Of a stretch of DNA of 64,000 nt, positions 16,155-25,700 are shown piece after piece. The notes under the pieces are model-generated. The model was not told where the DNA came from. It searched no databases and worked only from the letters and a program-made list of their open reading frames with translations. Every line of letters begins with the position of its first letter. Positions within the stretch are counted from its first letter, which is position 1. Origin of the DNA: an uncultured Clostridia bacterium (GTDB lineage: Bacteria > Bacillota > Clostridia > Lachnospirales > Lachnospiraceae); the NCBI GenBank assembly GCA_947643415.1, contig CANRWA010000014.1:1-64000 (forward strand). Direction: 5' to 3'. Position numbers and translations under genes: made by a program.

Positions 16155-16451
16155 TCACCGTGCCATCTGACGGTGCTGACTCCGGCGCTGTATCGATACC
16201 ATCCTGGCATAATCCACCGCTATATCGATCAGCACCGCTTTCTCATCCTCACCGCCCTTCATTCTGTCCAGATAGGTTTCCAGACTCATGACTGGCATAT
16301 GTTTCATTCCTTCCTTTTCCATGACCAGCAAGGCCTTCTTCTCTCCGCTGATCTCTGCTTCTTTGATATGAACCTGATACTCCTGATAGCCCATTGGCAG
16401 ATATCTCCGTATTCCTGTCCCTATCATCTGATAAAACTTTTCCCGGTTCAT
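16155..16451 (-). CDS. DUF5688-like protein, short version
   Basis: 98 residues. NREKFYQMIGTGIRRYLP, then SLETYLDRMKGGEDEKAVLI, follow the order seen at the N-terminus of DUF5688 proteins of clostridial ICEs and phages (a YLxxY/F segment then DIAxxY). Those proteins are normally two to three times longer, so this may be a truncated or minimal copy. Its ATG overlaps the end of the upstream 107-aa gene, implying coupling. Function unknown. Confidence 0.55.
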   Translation of the reverse strand: MNREKFYQMIGTGIRRYLPMGYQEYQVHIKEAEISGEKKALLVMEKEGMKHMPVMSLETYLDRMKGGEDEKAVLIDIAVDYARMVSIQRRSQHRQMAR

Positions 16452-16771
16452 TCTGCCTCCTTGATCTTAATCAGCCCATCCAGTGTCGTGCAGATGATAT
16501 GGAGCCTGTCTGCCATGCTGATCTCGCTGTTCATGGTACCGGACACCTCTTTCCCGCAGACCACCACCATCCGGCACCTCTTTAAGATCAGATGGGACAT
16601 CTTGGTTTTATCCTGCTGTTCCTCTGCTACGCCATCATCCAAAAATGGCGCAAATGCATACTGAGGACAGATAGGGACATAGCCCAATTCATAAATCTTC
16701 CGGCAGTATTTCTGTACTTTCGCCCTGCTCTCATCCGCAGGGCAGCACACATAAGCCAACGCCTGTTCCAT
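16448..16771 (-). CDS. DUF7768 / nucleoside-deoxyribosyltransferase-like protein
   Basis: 107 residues. The fold signature is ALAYVCCPADESRAKVQKYC at the N-terminus, then YVPICPQYAFAPFLDD, a CRMVVVCGKEVSGTM strand and loop, and SGTMNSEI. This is the pattern of DUF4406/DUF7768 proteins related to nucleoside 2-deoxyribosyltransferases, frequent in phages and ICEs. The ATG at 16771 is preceded by GGAAAGGAGG, itself next to a 16-bp inverted repeat. Biochemical activity is not proven for these relatives. Confidence 0.65.
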   Translation of the reverse strand: MEQALAYVCCPADESRAKVQKYCRKIYELGYVPICPQYAFAPFLDDGVAEEQQDKTKMSHLILKRCRMVVVCGKEVSGTMNSEISMADRLHIICTTLDGLIKIKEAE

Positions 16772-16787
16772 TGTGCGCCTCCTTTCC

Positions 16788-16846
16788 GGCATCCACATGG
16801 ATGCCTATCTTTTTTATCAGAGGGAACGGTCATCCATGTGGATGCC
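16788..16846 (-). promoter_or_regulatory. 16-bp perfect inverted repeat before the 107-aa gene
   Basis: GGCATCCACATGGATG (16788-16803) and CATCCATGTGGATGCC (16831-16846) are exact reverse complements around a 27-nt loop containing an A-run. The arm nearest the gene ends directly at its Shine-Dalgarno. Each arm also holds a smaller dyad (CATCCA..TGGATG). A repressor site or a translation-controlling hairpin are both possible. Confidence 0.5.
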
Positions 16847-16871
16847 TACCGCTCCTGCCCAGGTTCCATCA

Positions 16872-17684
16872 TTACGCATTCTGTCCGCTATCCTCTCCGG
16901 CTGCCGCACTCAAGGCAAACTGTACACGGTCAGTGCCGAGCTTATAATAAGCGTCCGTCACTTCAATGCCTACTGCCTCATATCCTTCCTCCACTGCAGC
17001 GAGGATCGTTGTTCCTGCCCCGGCAAACGGATCCAGGATACGGCCTCCCGGCTCACAGATCTGGATGATATCCTTCATTAACTGCAAGGGCTTCTCCGTC
17101 ACATGGATGCGGTTCTGCGGATTCCCATAACGGAAAACACCGGGGAGGCATGACACTGGCCGGTTCACAGGCATCGGGCCATTACTTCCCCAAACGATAT
17201 ATTCAGCCTGCTGACGAAAGCGCCCTTTCTGCGGACGGGAATTTCCCTTATCCCACACAGCGGTTCCCCTCCAGATCCAGCCTGCCCACTGCAAGGCATC
17301 GGTGATGGACGGATACTGCCGCCAGTCAATAAACAGGCAGATGGGCGCTCCTTTTTTACAGGCTTTTCTCGCATCATACAGCCACTCTGCCATCCAATGG
17401 GTCCAGGAACGCTGGTCTTTGTTATCCCCATCAAAATCGGGCAGGGCATTCTCCGCCCTCATGCTGCTGTACTTCTGATTGGTGGTACGGTTGCGCTCAT
17501 TCTGCTTCGTACCACCGGAAGCATATGGCGGATCTGTGATCAGGGCATCAAAAATTCCCGGACGGAACGCCTGTACAAGCTGCAGCGTATCTCCATGCAG
17601 GATACGCCACCTGTCACCGCCGACAGACTCCACCGGGAATGTCCCTTCTTTCATCAGGTTATCAAGTTGCAGGTTATTCTCCAT
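16872..17684 (-). CDS. N4/N6 DNA methyltransferase (beta-class order)
   Basis: About 270 residues. Motif IV DALITDPPYASGG comes first (about residue 50) and motif I ILDPFAGAGTTILAA last (about 225), the permuted order of beta-class amino methylases. It transfers a methyl group from SAM to adenine N6 or cytosine N4. No cognate endonuclease is nearby, so it is an orphan methylase, presumably protecting the element from host restriction. The ATG at 17684 is 8 nt from AAAGGA; two upstream in-frame ATGs are poorly spaced. The ICE also encodes its own SAM synthetase. Confidence 0.92.
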   Translation of the reverse strand: MENNLQLDNLMKEGTFPVESVGGDRWRILHGDTLQLVQAFRPGIFDALITDPPYASGGTKQNERNRTTNQKYSSMRAENALPDFDGDNKDQRSWTHWMAEWLYDARKACKKGAPICLFIDWRQYPSITDALQWAGWIWRGTAVWDKGNSRPQKGRFRQQAEYIVWGSNGPMPVNRPVSCLPGVFRYGNPQNRIHVTEKPLQLMKDIIQICEPGGRILDPFAGAGTTILAAVEEGYEAVGIEVTDAYYKLGTDRVQFALSAAAGEDSGQNA

Positions 17685-17701
17685 AGGCATCATCCTTTCC
17701 T

Positions 17702-18301
17702 TTATCGTTCTCTATCTTTTCTTTTATTCTTTTCTTTCCGGTATTCCTCCGGCGGCTCCAGTTTCCGCTGTTTTACCAATACTTCCCGTTTTCCATTCTC
17801 CAGAATGAACATATCTTCCGTGCGGTTTAAGTAATGTTCTCCCTCAAAGACATTGTCATTAACAACAAACCAGCCGCAGACGGTTCCATAAACATTGCTC
17901 TTTCTCCCAATCAGCGGGGACTGACCATTGTCTGATTGCTTGACTACCGCATTTCCGGCGAGCCTTGCATCTTCCTTCATTTCGCCACTGAAAAAGCTGC
18001 TGTTCCCCTCTGCCATTGCCCGCTCATACATTCTGGCATTGCCGCCTACCAATGCGCTCCCCCGTGCCACAGCACCATCAAACATCCGTCCGTCATCTGC
18101 AACCACAGCTTCTTCACAGCAGACCGCCTGATCATAAATCCAGCAGGTTCCCTCCTGGGACAGATTATCTTCCGTCTGAACATATCCTCCAAGCATTCCA
18201 GGACTGACCTGCTCATTTACCTGGCATAAAGCACGGATACGGTGCAGCCATGGATACTTCGGGTGCGCATCCTCTGTAATTTCATATTTCTTCCGGCTCA
18301 T
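17702..18301 (-). CDS. YdcK-like beta-helix repeat protein
   Basis: 199 residues. The start (ITEDAHPKYPWLHRIRAL, then GMLGGYVQTEDNLSQEGTCW) and repeating short units (WIYDQAV, RMFDGAVARGSALVGGNARM) are those of left-handed beta-helix proteins of the YdcK type common in phages and ICEs. They may bind metabolites or DNA; no enzyme site is visible. The C-terminal 30 residues are Lys/Arg/Glu-rich. Its ATGA start overlaps the stop of the preceding gene. Confidence 0.65.
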   Translation of the reverse strand: MSRKKYEITEDAHPKYPWLHRIRALCQVNEQVSPGMLGGYVQTEDNLSQEGTCWIYDQAVCCEEAVVADDGRMFDGAVARGSALVGGNARMYERAMAEGNSSFFSGEMKEDARLAGNAVVKQSDNGQSPLIGRKSNVYGTVCGWFVVNDNVFEGEHYLNRTEDMFILENGKREVLVKQRKLEPPEEYRKEKNKRKDRER

Positions 18302-19110
18302 CGGCTGGTTCCCCCTTTCTCCGGCTTCCGATGCGGCTTTTCCTTCTCCTGTCTCGGCACACTCAATTCCGTTTCCACATACTCGCTGATAATCCCAAGG
18401 GCCTGATAATAGTTGTCACAATTCTGCACCCTCTGAAACATCTCATCCGCTTCCTTGCTTTGCCCGTTTCTCACAAGCAGCCTTCTGGCATCTCCCATAA
18501 TGGAAAAAATATTACCATCATGCCCAAGCAGTTTCATTTTCGGCCAGCGCACCGCTTTTTCCCCCTTGCCTTCCTGCTTTTGGCTTTCTATCTCCGATGC
18601 CTGCCGGAAGCAGAAATTTCTGTTGCACTGCCAGAAATGAACATTTATATTCCCGCCATCCACACGAATGTCTCTCTGCTCAAATCCTTCTCCCCACCCG
18701 TCACTGTACTGGCCGGTAATGTATTCACACAGTTTCGTCAGCTCATGGGACTCCAAATAATCATTTAACCGGAGTGTCGTACAACCATACAAAACATGGT
18801 CTACTTCTTTTACAGACACTATCGCACTTTCCACCTTTTCTTTTATGTCCGGGCTGCCGCCAAAATACTGCATCAGGTTACATGGTTTTCCATCCACACT
18901 GCCAAATGTATTTTCTTCATCCACCATTTTCTGAATGGCATCCTTGTACTGCACAAGATCGGCTCCATCTAATGGCATTCTGCCAGAATCCCGACCCCAC
19001 ACGCCATCATCTTCCTCCAGATCGTCCCAATCATTTTCATCCGGAATAAATTCTGCTGTCAAAGGTGTCAGCAATTCTATCTGCATGTTTTCTTCCTGTT
19101 CCACCAGCAT
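18298..19110 (-). CDS. conserved ICE protein, unknown function
   Basis: About 270 residues, acidic N-terminus (DENDWDDLEEDDGVWGRDSG). The C-terminal part (LLGHDGNIFSIMGDARRLLV then ADEMFQRVQNCDNYYQALGI) is a segment I associate with ICE and phage proteins of unknown role. No metal or nucleotide motif. The ATG at 19110 has GGAGAGG 6 nt upstream. It is coupled to the Toprim gene upstream and to the beta-helix gene downstream. Confidence 0.6.
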   Translation of the reverse strand: MLVEQEENMQIELLTPLTAEFIPDENDWDDLEEDDGVWGRDSGRMPLDGADLVQYKDAIQKMVDEENTFGSVDGKPCNLMQYFGGSPDIKEKVESAIVSVKEVDHVLYGCTTLRLNDYLESHELTKLCEYITGQYSDGWGEGFEQRDIRVDGGNINVHFWQCNRNFCFRQASEIESQKQEGKGEKAVRWPKMKLLGHDGNIFSIMGDARRLLVRNGQSKEADEMFQRVQNCDNYYQALGIISEYVETELSVPRQEKEKPHRKPEKGGTSR

Positions 19111-19113
19111 CAC

Positions 19114-20079
19114 CTACCTCTCCGGTGCTGTACGCACCTTTTTCTTTTCTTCCTTTTTCATCTTTGCCAGATCCGCATAGTCCGCCCCTTCGATCTGCGG
19201 CAGGTTCTCTATGATCCGATAGGCAGCTCCGTAGGCTTTTTTTAGATTGGCACATGCCCATCGCCCTGCAAAATCGTTATCCGTGCAGATCTCGATTTCT
19301 TCAATCTCCGGGTGCTTTGATAGAAAATACTCCAGCGCAGGCGGATTCTTCATCTCCCGGTATGTTTCCCCTTCTTTTGGCGCACTGATCCCGCCAAGCT
19401 CCAGACGGTATTTATCCAGACTGCCGCCCTCCAGCGTCAGATGGGCCAGTGCGTCAATGCAAGCTTCGTAAACCGCTACCCGCTTGGAATCCTTTTGAGG
19501 CGGCACACAAAACGCGTACGCCTTTTCACTTCCTGACTGCTCGATCTTAAAGGAATTTTTTCCATTATCATAAATCCCACGAAGAAAAGCATACCGGGCT
19601 TTCCCGTTTTCATCCCGTCCAACGAACACAGCGTTATGGTATGGTCTGCTCTCATAGAGGATTCCCAATCTCAGGCAGTACCGGATAGCGGCCTCGCTGA
19701 TGCCTCTCCCGGACAGGTATTGCAGGATCCTGCGGTTGTTCATGTTCCTTTCCGGCAGCACAAACGGTTTCCTTTCCGGTGCCGGAATCTCCTGCGGGAT
19801 ATAGATAAAATTTCCTTCCTGCAGCAGACTGACCGCTTCCATAAAACTGTACCCATCTACCTGTGTCAGAAACCGCAGAGCACTGATGCCACCGATGTCC
19901 CTCGATTTCCAGTGCCATTTGCTGGTTACCTCGTTGATCTTGAAACTGTCATGATCCGTCAGTTCCCATTCATTGATTGTCCTTGTTTTCTTAAGGCGGT
20001 AAGGCTGGTTCTCCCTCAGATACTCATACGCCCGGATTTTCTTCAGTTCCCGGATCTGTTCTTCACTGACCCATGGCAT
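19114..20079 (-). CDS. DUF3991 and Toprim domain protein (primase-like)
   Basis: 321 residues. The N-terminal third fits the DUF3991 region (KKIRAYEYLRENQPYRLKKT, WHWKSRDIGG, FLTQVDGYSFMEAV). The C-terminal part has the Toprim acidic patches: VAVYEACIDALAH and EIEICTDNDFAGRWA. These proteins resemble DnaG-like primases and probably help convert transferred single-stranded DNA. The ATG overlaps the metK stop (TAATG), so the two are translationally coupled. Confidence 0.85.
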   Translation of the reverse strand: MPWVSEEQIRELKKIRAYEYLRENQPYRLKKTRTINEWELTDHDSFKINEVTSKWHWKSRDIGGISALRFLTQVDGYSFMEAVSLLQEGNFIYIPQEIPAPERKPFVLPERNMNNRRILQYLSGRGISEAAIRYCLRLGILYESRPYHNAVFVGRDENGKARYAFLRGIYDNGKNSFKIEQSGSEKAYAFCVPPQKDSKRVAVYEACIDALAHLTLEGGSLDKYRLELGGISAPKEGETYREMKNPPALEYFLSKHPEIEEIEICTDNDFAGRWACANLKKAYGAAYRIIENLPQIEGADYADLAKMKKEEKKKVRTAPER

Positions 20080-21245
20080 TACATGACGGTATTCCGCAGC
20101 GCTTCCACCTTATCTGTCCGCTCCCACGGAAATTCCTTTCTTCCAAAATGCCCATATACTGCAGTCTGTTTAAAAATCGGCCGCTTTAAGCGCAGCGTAT
20201 CTATGATCTGGTTCGGTGTCAGGGCGAACACCAGTGGGATCGCCGCCGCAAGGCAGTCATCCGCACAGATTTTTCCCGTTCCAAAAGTATCCACCTGCAC
20301 CATGACTGGCTGTGCCACACCGATAGCGTAAGCGAGGGACACCTGGCATCGGCTGGCAAGGCCGGCAGCTACCATGTTCTTCGCAATATACCTGGCCATA
20401 TACGCACCGGAGCGGTCTACTTTCGAACAGTCTTTTCCAGAGAAAGCCCCGCCTCCATGCGGAACAATACTTCCGTAAGTATCCACCATCAGTTTCCGGC
20501 CGGTAAGCCCGGTATCTGCATCCAGCCCGCCGCAGACAAATCTCCCTGACGGGTTGATATAAACAGCCGTATCCTCATCCGCAGGGAGCAGCCGTAAAGC
20601 TGGAGTCAGCACTTTGTTCCTGATCTCCTGCTCCAGCTTCTTCAGGTTCTTATCCTTTGTATGCTGGCAGGACACGACCACGCTGTCCAGACGGACTGGC
20701 CTGCCATCCTCATATTCCACCGTCACCTGTGCCTTTCCATCCGGCAAAATCCCCTCAATAAAATGGCTCCGCCTGCTGGCAGCCAGTTCCCGGACAATCC
20801 GGTTCGCCAGTACCACTGGCATCGGCAGAAACTGCGGTGTCTCGTCACATGCATAGCCGATCATCACGCCCTGGTCCCCAGCGCCATTCTCCCATCCCGG
20901 CTGGTTAGGTGGAAGACCGCAGCGTTTCTCCCTCGAACACTCCACAGCTTTTGCAATATCCGGACTCTGCTGGTGGATCAGCGCATCCATCTCAATATTG
21001 TCCGCATGGTATCCCACATCCGAAAGAATCTTTTTCATAATCCCAAACACATATGGCTCATGGGTACTGGTAATCTCCCCGGCTGCCAGGATCATCCCTT
21101 TCGTTGCCAGCACTTCGCAGGCTACCCTTGATTCCGGATCAAACTTCAAACACTCATCCAGAATGCTGTCTGCGATCAGGTCGCACAGTTTATCCGGATG
21201 CCCTTCCGTAACAGATTCTGCTGTATATAATCGTTTCATAATCAA
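20079..21245 (-). CDS. metK: S-adenosylmethionine synthetase
   Basis: 388 residues, full length for MetK (usually 380-400). Diagnostic motifs are AESVTEGHPDKLCD at the N-terminus, GAGDQGVMIGYACDET, and GGGAFSGKDCSKVDRSGAYM. It makes SAM from methionine and ATP. Chromosomal metK is normally a housekeeping gene; here it sits in a conjugative element with two DNA methylases, so it may supply SAM after entry into a new host. It has an intrinsic terminator only about 20 nt upstream of its start and no room for a promoter between them. Confidence 0.95.
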   Translation of the reverse strand: MIMKRLYTAESVTEGHPDKLCDLIADSILDECLKFDPESRVACEVLATKGMILAAGEITSTHEPYVFGIMKKILSDVGYHADNIEMDALIHQQSPDIAKAVECSREKRCGLPPNQPGWENGAGDQGVMIGYACDETPQFLPMPVVLANRIVRELAASRRSHFIEGILPDGKAQVTVEYEDGRPVRLDSVVVSCQHTKDKNLKKLEQEIRNKVLTPALRLLPADEDTAVYINPSGRFVCGGLDADTGLTGRKLMVDTYGSIVPHGGGAFSGKDCSKVDRSGAYMARYIAKNMVAAGLASRCQVSLAYAIGVAQPVMVQVDTFGTGKICADDCLAAAIPLVFALTPNQIIDTLRLKRPIFKQTAVYGHFGRKEFPWERTDKVEALRNTVM

Positions 21246-21266
21246 ATCCCAACCTTTCTTTTAAAA

Positions 21267-21305
21267 AAGGCGGGATACATCCTGATCCCGGACATACCCC
21301 GCCTT
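21267..21305 (-). terminator. strong intrinsic terminator or attenuator before metK
   Basis: As minus-strand RNA the arms AAGGCGGGGUA and UAUCCCGCCUU form an 11-bp stem (one G-U), followed by six U (plus-strand A-run 21263-21268). A competing inner pairing (CGGGAU/AUCCCG) shares the right arm. It lies 90 nt after the sortase stop and about 20 nt before metK. No classic SAM-riboswitch core was seen in the short leader. Confidence 0.75.
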
Positions 21306-21394
21306 ACTGACATTTTTATTTCTTATTTTCTTTATTTCCCGTCCATCAAACTCAGGACAGTAATACATCTCCCATAAAGAGATTCCTGCAGATA

Positions 21395-22219
21395 TTAAGA
21401 GCCGGATCCCCGAACAGCCACTACGATGTTCCTGGCACCATTCCATTCATACGAACACGTTACCAGAGTAAGCACCTGCTTTAAGTCATCCGCTGCAGGA
21501 TTTTTCCCATTGTCGAACAGTTCCAGGGCTTTTGCCTGCGCAATATAGGAAAAGAGCCCGTCCGGTTCCTGAAAAGAAACCTGCTGGAATGGGAACATAG
21601 AGACATCCGCTTTCAGGACTGCCACGACAGTATAAACAGATACGCCATCGATAGTCTGGAAAAGAACAGACGGGTGTTCCTTGCAGTAGCCGTAAGACGC
21701 ATATCGGTCAAGGTTCCCGAACATTACACCGCTGTTCATGTTATGCCCGTATATGACAAGGTTCTCTCCTTCCCGGACATCGCAGTTCCATTGCAGGAAC
21801 AGGCTCCCATTGATATCTGATTCGCCTTTATAATTCCGGCGCAGATAATATTCCGGCTCACCCGCACTGCCCTGGAGGACAGGGTAATCGATGCCTGTGT
21901 CCGGGATTGTAAGCCACCCTTTCACATCCGGGTATTGTTCCTGTAAAGCTGCGAGATCAACAAGAGGCGGCACAGTGCTTTTTTCCCCAGCTGGCTGCCC
22001 TTCCCCGGAGGTTTCCTCCGGAAGATGTTCTCCCGGAAAATCATCCTTCAGTGTCTCTGCCAGTTCCCGGTTTTCTTCCGGCACGGCTACCATGTGATAA
22101 TACAGAATCCCCGCACTGGTACAAAAAACCAGAACCAGAAGCAACTGCAACATACAGTGGATGACAGCCTGATATCTGCATGGATTACCGTTCCCATCCC
22201 TTTTTCCTGCTTTTTGCAT
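21395..22219 (-). CDS. srtB: class B sortase
   Basis: 274 residues. An N-terminal membrane anchor (LQLLLVLVFCTSAGILYYHM, about 24-43) is followed by a Glu/Pro-rich spacer and the sortase barrel. Catalytic residues are His in VIYGHNMNSG, Cys in TLVTCSYEW and Arg in ARNIVVAVRG. It is a membrane transpeptidase that links LPXTG-like proteins to peptidoglycan. The adhesin encoded two genes upstream ends in VPKTG, close to the (S/P)PxTG signals used by clostridial SrtB enzymes, so it is the obvious substrate. Confidence 0.93.
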   Translation of the reverse strand: MQKAGKRDGNGNPCRYQAVIHCMLQLLLVLVFCTSAGILYYHMVAVPEENRELAETLKDDFPGEHLPEETSGEGQPAGEKSTVPPLVDLAALQEQYPDVKGWLTIPDTGIDYPVLQGSAGEPEYYLRRNYKGESDINGSLFLQWNCDVREGENLVIYGHNMNSGVMFGNLDRYASYGYCKEHPSVLFQTIDGVSVYTVVAVLKADVSMFPFQQVSFQEPDGLFSYIAQAKALELFDNGKNPAADDLKQVLTLVTCSYEWNGARNIVVAVRGSGS

Positions 22220-22682
22220 TCCTGGCCTTCACTTCCTTTTCTGTCCGGCATACGGCATCCATGACTGGCTCCGTTGGGATCCCATTCTGTTTACACCCCT
22301 CCAGGATTCCATGCAGATAAAAATCCGATGGCCGGGCCGGGTAGTCTTTATGGGGCACATTCATGACATACACCATGCACTTATAGGCAGTTCCATCTTC
22401 TGCCCTGACATGGATGGTTTTCTTCCCATACAAGTATGGATATCCTTCATATCGGTTCAGACTCTTTTCACACGCCCCGGTGATCTTCCATAAAACGCCA
22501 TCCACATGGCTGCCCTTTTCCGGCAGGATCGTTGCCACGCCGCTTTCAGGGTTCTGGCTGCAAAAAGCAAGGCGGTAATCGTCCAGCCGGACATTCCCTA
22601 CAACCTCTGCGGCCGGACACCGGAAGTCCATCTGGTCCAGGTTCATATTGCTGCCATAGGCGAAATACAGTGTCTCTGCCAA
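22185..22682 (-). CDS. gamma-glutamylcyclotransferase-like (AIG2 family) protein
   Basis: About 165 residues. TLYFAYGSNMNLDQM is the diagnostic opening of the GGCT/AIG2 fold; NRYEGYPYLYGKKTIHV contains the Glu-bearing segment expected to be catalytic. It may cleave gamma-glutamyl amides. The frame is open to an ATG at 22766 overlapping the adhesin stop, but a TTG at 22682, 5 nt after AAGGTGG, places the start just before the domain. It is near an amidoligase gene (28117-29073); the two families are known partners in predicted amide-tagging systems. The end overlaps the sortase start by 35 bp. Confidence 0.8.
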   Translation of the reverse strand: MAETLYFAYGSNMNLDQMDFRCPAAEVVGNVRLDDYRLAFCSQNPESGVATILPEKGSHVDGVLWKITGACEKSLNRYEGYPYLYGKKTIHVRAEDGTAYKCMVYVMNVPHKDYPARPSDFYLHGILEGCKQNGIPTEPVMDAVCRTEKEVKARNAKSRKKGWER

Positions 22683-22758
22683 TCTGCCACCTTCTTTCTG
22701 ATTTTGGTTTAAAATATAGGAGCCCGCATCATGGCAGACTCCCATCGGTTCATGGCTG

Positions 22759-25700
22759 TTAACCATTTTTACGTTTCTTCCTTCTTCTGCTTACCGCAAA
22801 TCCAGCTAATCCGGCTGCAGACAAAAGCATCAGGATGACCGGGATCCAGAGGTTCGTCTCATCCCCTGTTTTCGGCACATCGGTCGGTTTTGCCTCATCC
22901 TTCATGATAACTTTCTGGATTTCAGCGGTATCTTTCACTTCAAAGGTAATATCCTCGGCTACCAGATAACCGTCCGGGGCCTGCTCCTCGCGCAATGTAT
23001 ATGTGCCGATTGGCAGTTTTTCAATATAATGCGGCTTATCGGAAGATACCCAGCTTTCCACCACCTTGCCTTCACTGTCGAGGATCGTCAGTTTCGCCCC
23101 CGGCAGTTCTTTCTTTCCGGTGATATCCGTCTTGCTGATCTCCACTTTGGTTACATCGTCCTCCATCTTGACCTTCTGGATCTCCACGGTATCCTCAATG
23201 GTGAATTCAACACTTTCTGCTGTCACATATCCATCCGCAGGTTTCGTTTCGACCAGCGTGTAAGTCTTGCCGACCACCAGCTCTTTGATCACATGGGGTT
23301 CTTTTTCAGACACCCATTCATCCACGATTTTACCGGATTCGTCAACCACCTGAAGCTTTGCCCCCGGCAGTTCCTCCCCGGTGGTCAGATCAGATTTTGT
23401 GACCTCCACAGTGGTCGGCTCATCCTCAAAAGTAAATGCATAGGAAACTTCCGCAGTGTCCTCTCCCTGATATTCAAACGTAAATTCTTTTACCTCATCT
23501 GTCGTTGCGAAACCAGCCGGAGCATAGAACTCTTTCACATAATATTTTCCGTCCACCGGGAGATCTGCCACAAAGGTAATCTTCCCTTCTGCATCCGTAG
23601 ACTTCAGTTCAATGACTGTATCTGCCTCGATCAGGACTTTTCCCGATGCAGACAGGATATCTTCTTTCGTGTAAAGCCCGAAGATTGCTCCCTCCAGTAC
23701 ACGGTCGCTGTCCTTTTCTTTCTTTAATACGGACACGGCCGCCCTCTGTCTGTTGTTCTGCCAGTCCTCATCATATACCACGACCGGGGTATCCTGGTCA
23801 CGGTAAGAAAGATCCACATATCTCGGTTCCCCATCCAGCACATAGCCATAGGCTGTGCCGACTTCAACCACATAGTATTTTCCTACAGGCAGGTTTTCCA
23901 CTTTTGCGATACCCATTTCATCGGTTGTTACCGTCTCGACCAGCTCATCCTTTTTATAATGATCTTCACTGACGCCATCGGCTGCTTTGATATCCTCGGC
24001 TGCATAGATTTCAAAGGTAACATCCGTCAGGTTCCCGGTAATATAGTTAAAGATATGCTCTACAACTCCCTTTACCTGGCTGACTAATGTCACGCTGTCA
24101 AGGAATTCACCCTTTTTATTGACGATCAGGGTTGCGGTTGGCACCTCATCCTCCATCTCCACTTTCTGGATCTCGGCTGTATCCTCCACCGTAAAGGTGA
24201 TATCCGTTGTTTTCAGGTAACCAAACGGTGCAAAGGATTCGCGCAGTATATAAGTCTCTCCGGCTATCAGACGTTTCATGACATGCGGCTCATCTTTCAC
24301 GGATACCCAGCTGTCAACCGTATTTCCGTCTTTATCGATAACAGAAAGGGATGCGCCGGAAAGCTCCACGCCTGTGGTGATATCCGATTTCGTGATCTCA
24401 ACCGTTGTCGGCTCATTCTTCTTTACGGATTCCAGTTTCACCACCGGGATATCCTGTCCCTGATAGGAAGCGTCAAAGGTGAGGATCTCATCCGAAGATA
24501 CAAATCCGTCCGGCGCTGCCAGCTCTTTCACATAATATTTTCCGAGCGGCAGATCAAGCGTAAAGGCTGCCCGCCCTCTTTCGTCACTGGTTACCGTTTC
24601 CAGAAGGGTGTCTGCTGTTACGAGGGTCTTGTCACCGGATACGATATCTTCTGCATTATAAAGGCCGAACTCGGCTCCCGCTACGACCGCCCCGTTTTCT
24701 GCATCCTGCTTCTCTACCGTGATGCTGACTTTCTGCCTGTCATTGGTAAACTCTGCGTTTTCTGTAATAACCGGGGTGTCCTGTCCTTCATAGACAAATT
24801 CCACTTCCTTTGAAGAAGTATTCAGGACATATCCTTCCGGCGCAGTCACTTCTTCGATCCGGTATTTTCCGAGCGGCAGGTCCTCTACCACTGCTTTCCC
24901 TTCCCCGTCTGTTGTCACGGTCGCAACCAACGCACCGGAAGCATACTCCAGATTGCGGTTCCCGGATTCACCAGTCTGATGGTCTGCGGTGTAGATATCC
25001 TCTGCAGCATATACCTTGAACACAGCGCCTGCAAGGTCTGCCGTCTCATAGTGGAAATCCTTATCAAATCCGGACAGCACTTCCCCATCCTTATGGATGA
25101 CAAGTTCACCCTTTGCCGGATGGTTCTCATAGGCCACTTCGATAATGGCATCTTTGCTCACGCCATCCACCTGATATGCGGTATTGGAATCCACTTTGAT
25201 TTCTACATAGCCTGTATTTAACGTATATCCGTCCGGGGCTGTCACTTCCTCGATCCGGTAATTTCCCGGCTGCAGGTTCTCCGGCAGGATCAGGTACCCT
25301 TCCTCATTGGTAAAATAGGATTTATGCACGGTGGTATGCGGATACGTTGTTACCTGTTCCACATATTTCCCGTTATCCAGATCGTAGACCTTAAATTCCG
25401 TATTAGGAACCAGCACAGGCTGTTTGGTTTCATCATCTTTCTTGATGATCTTTAGCTTCGCTTCGAACTCATCGTCCAGCAGTACCCGCCATGTCTGCGG
25501 TTCGGTCTTATTCTCCGATATCGTCACCATAAAATCATCCACCGGGGTGAAGTTATGCGGGGTTGTTGTCTCACGCACGATATAAGTCCCATAAGGGATT
25601 GGGATTGAGCATGCGTATCCCTTTTCATCGGTAAACATTTCTGTTTTTCCATCTGCGGTCAGCACGATCGGCTCTGCGGATGCAAAATCATAGGAACCGT

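Noticed and set aside
21306-21394. SAM riboswitch before metK
   Set aside because: The leader is too short and lacks the conserved SAM-I core; only the terminator is clear.
21261-21446. 61-aa ORF between sortase and metK
   Set aside because: It runs through the end of the sortase gene in another frame and across the terminator; a short in-frame piece might be a leader peptide, but I see no signal.
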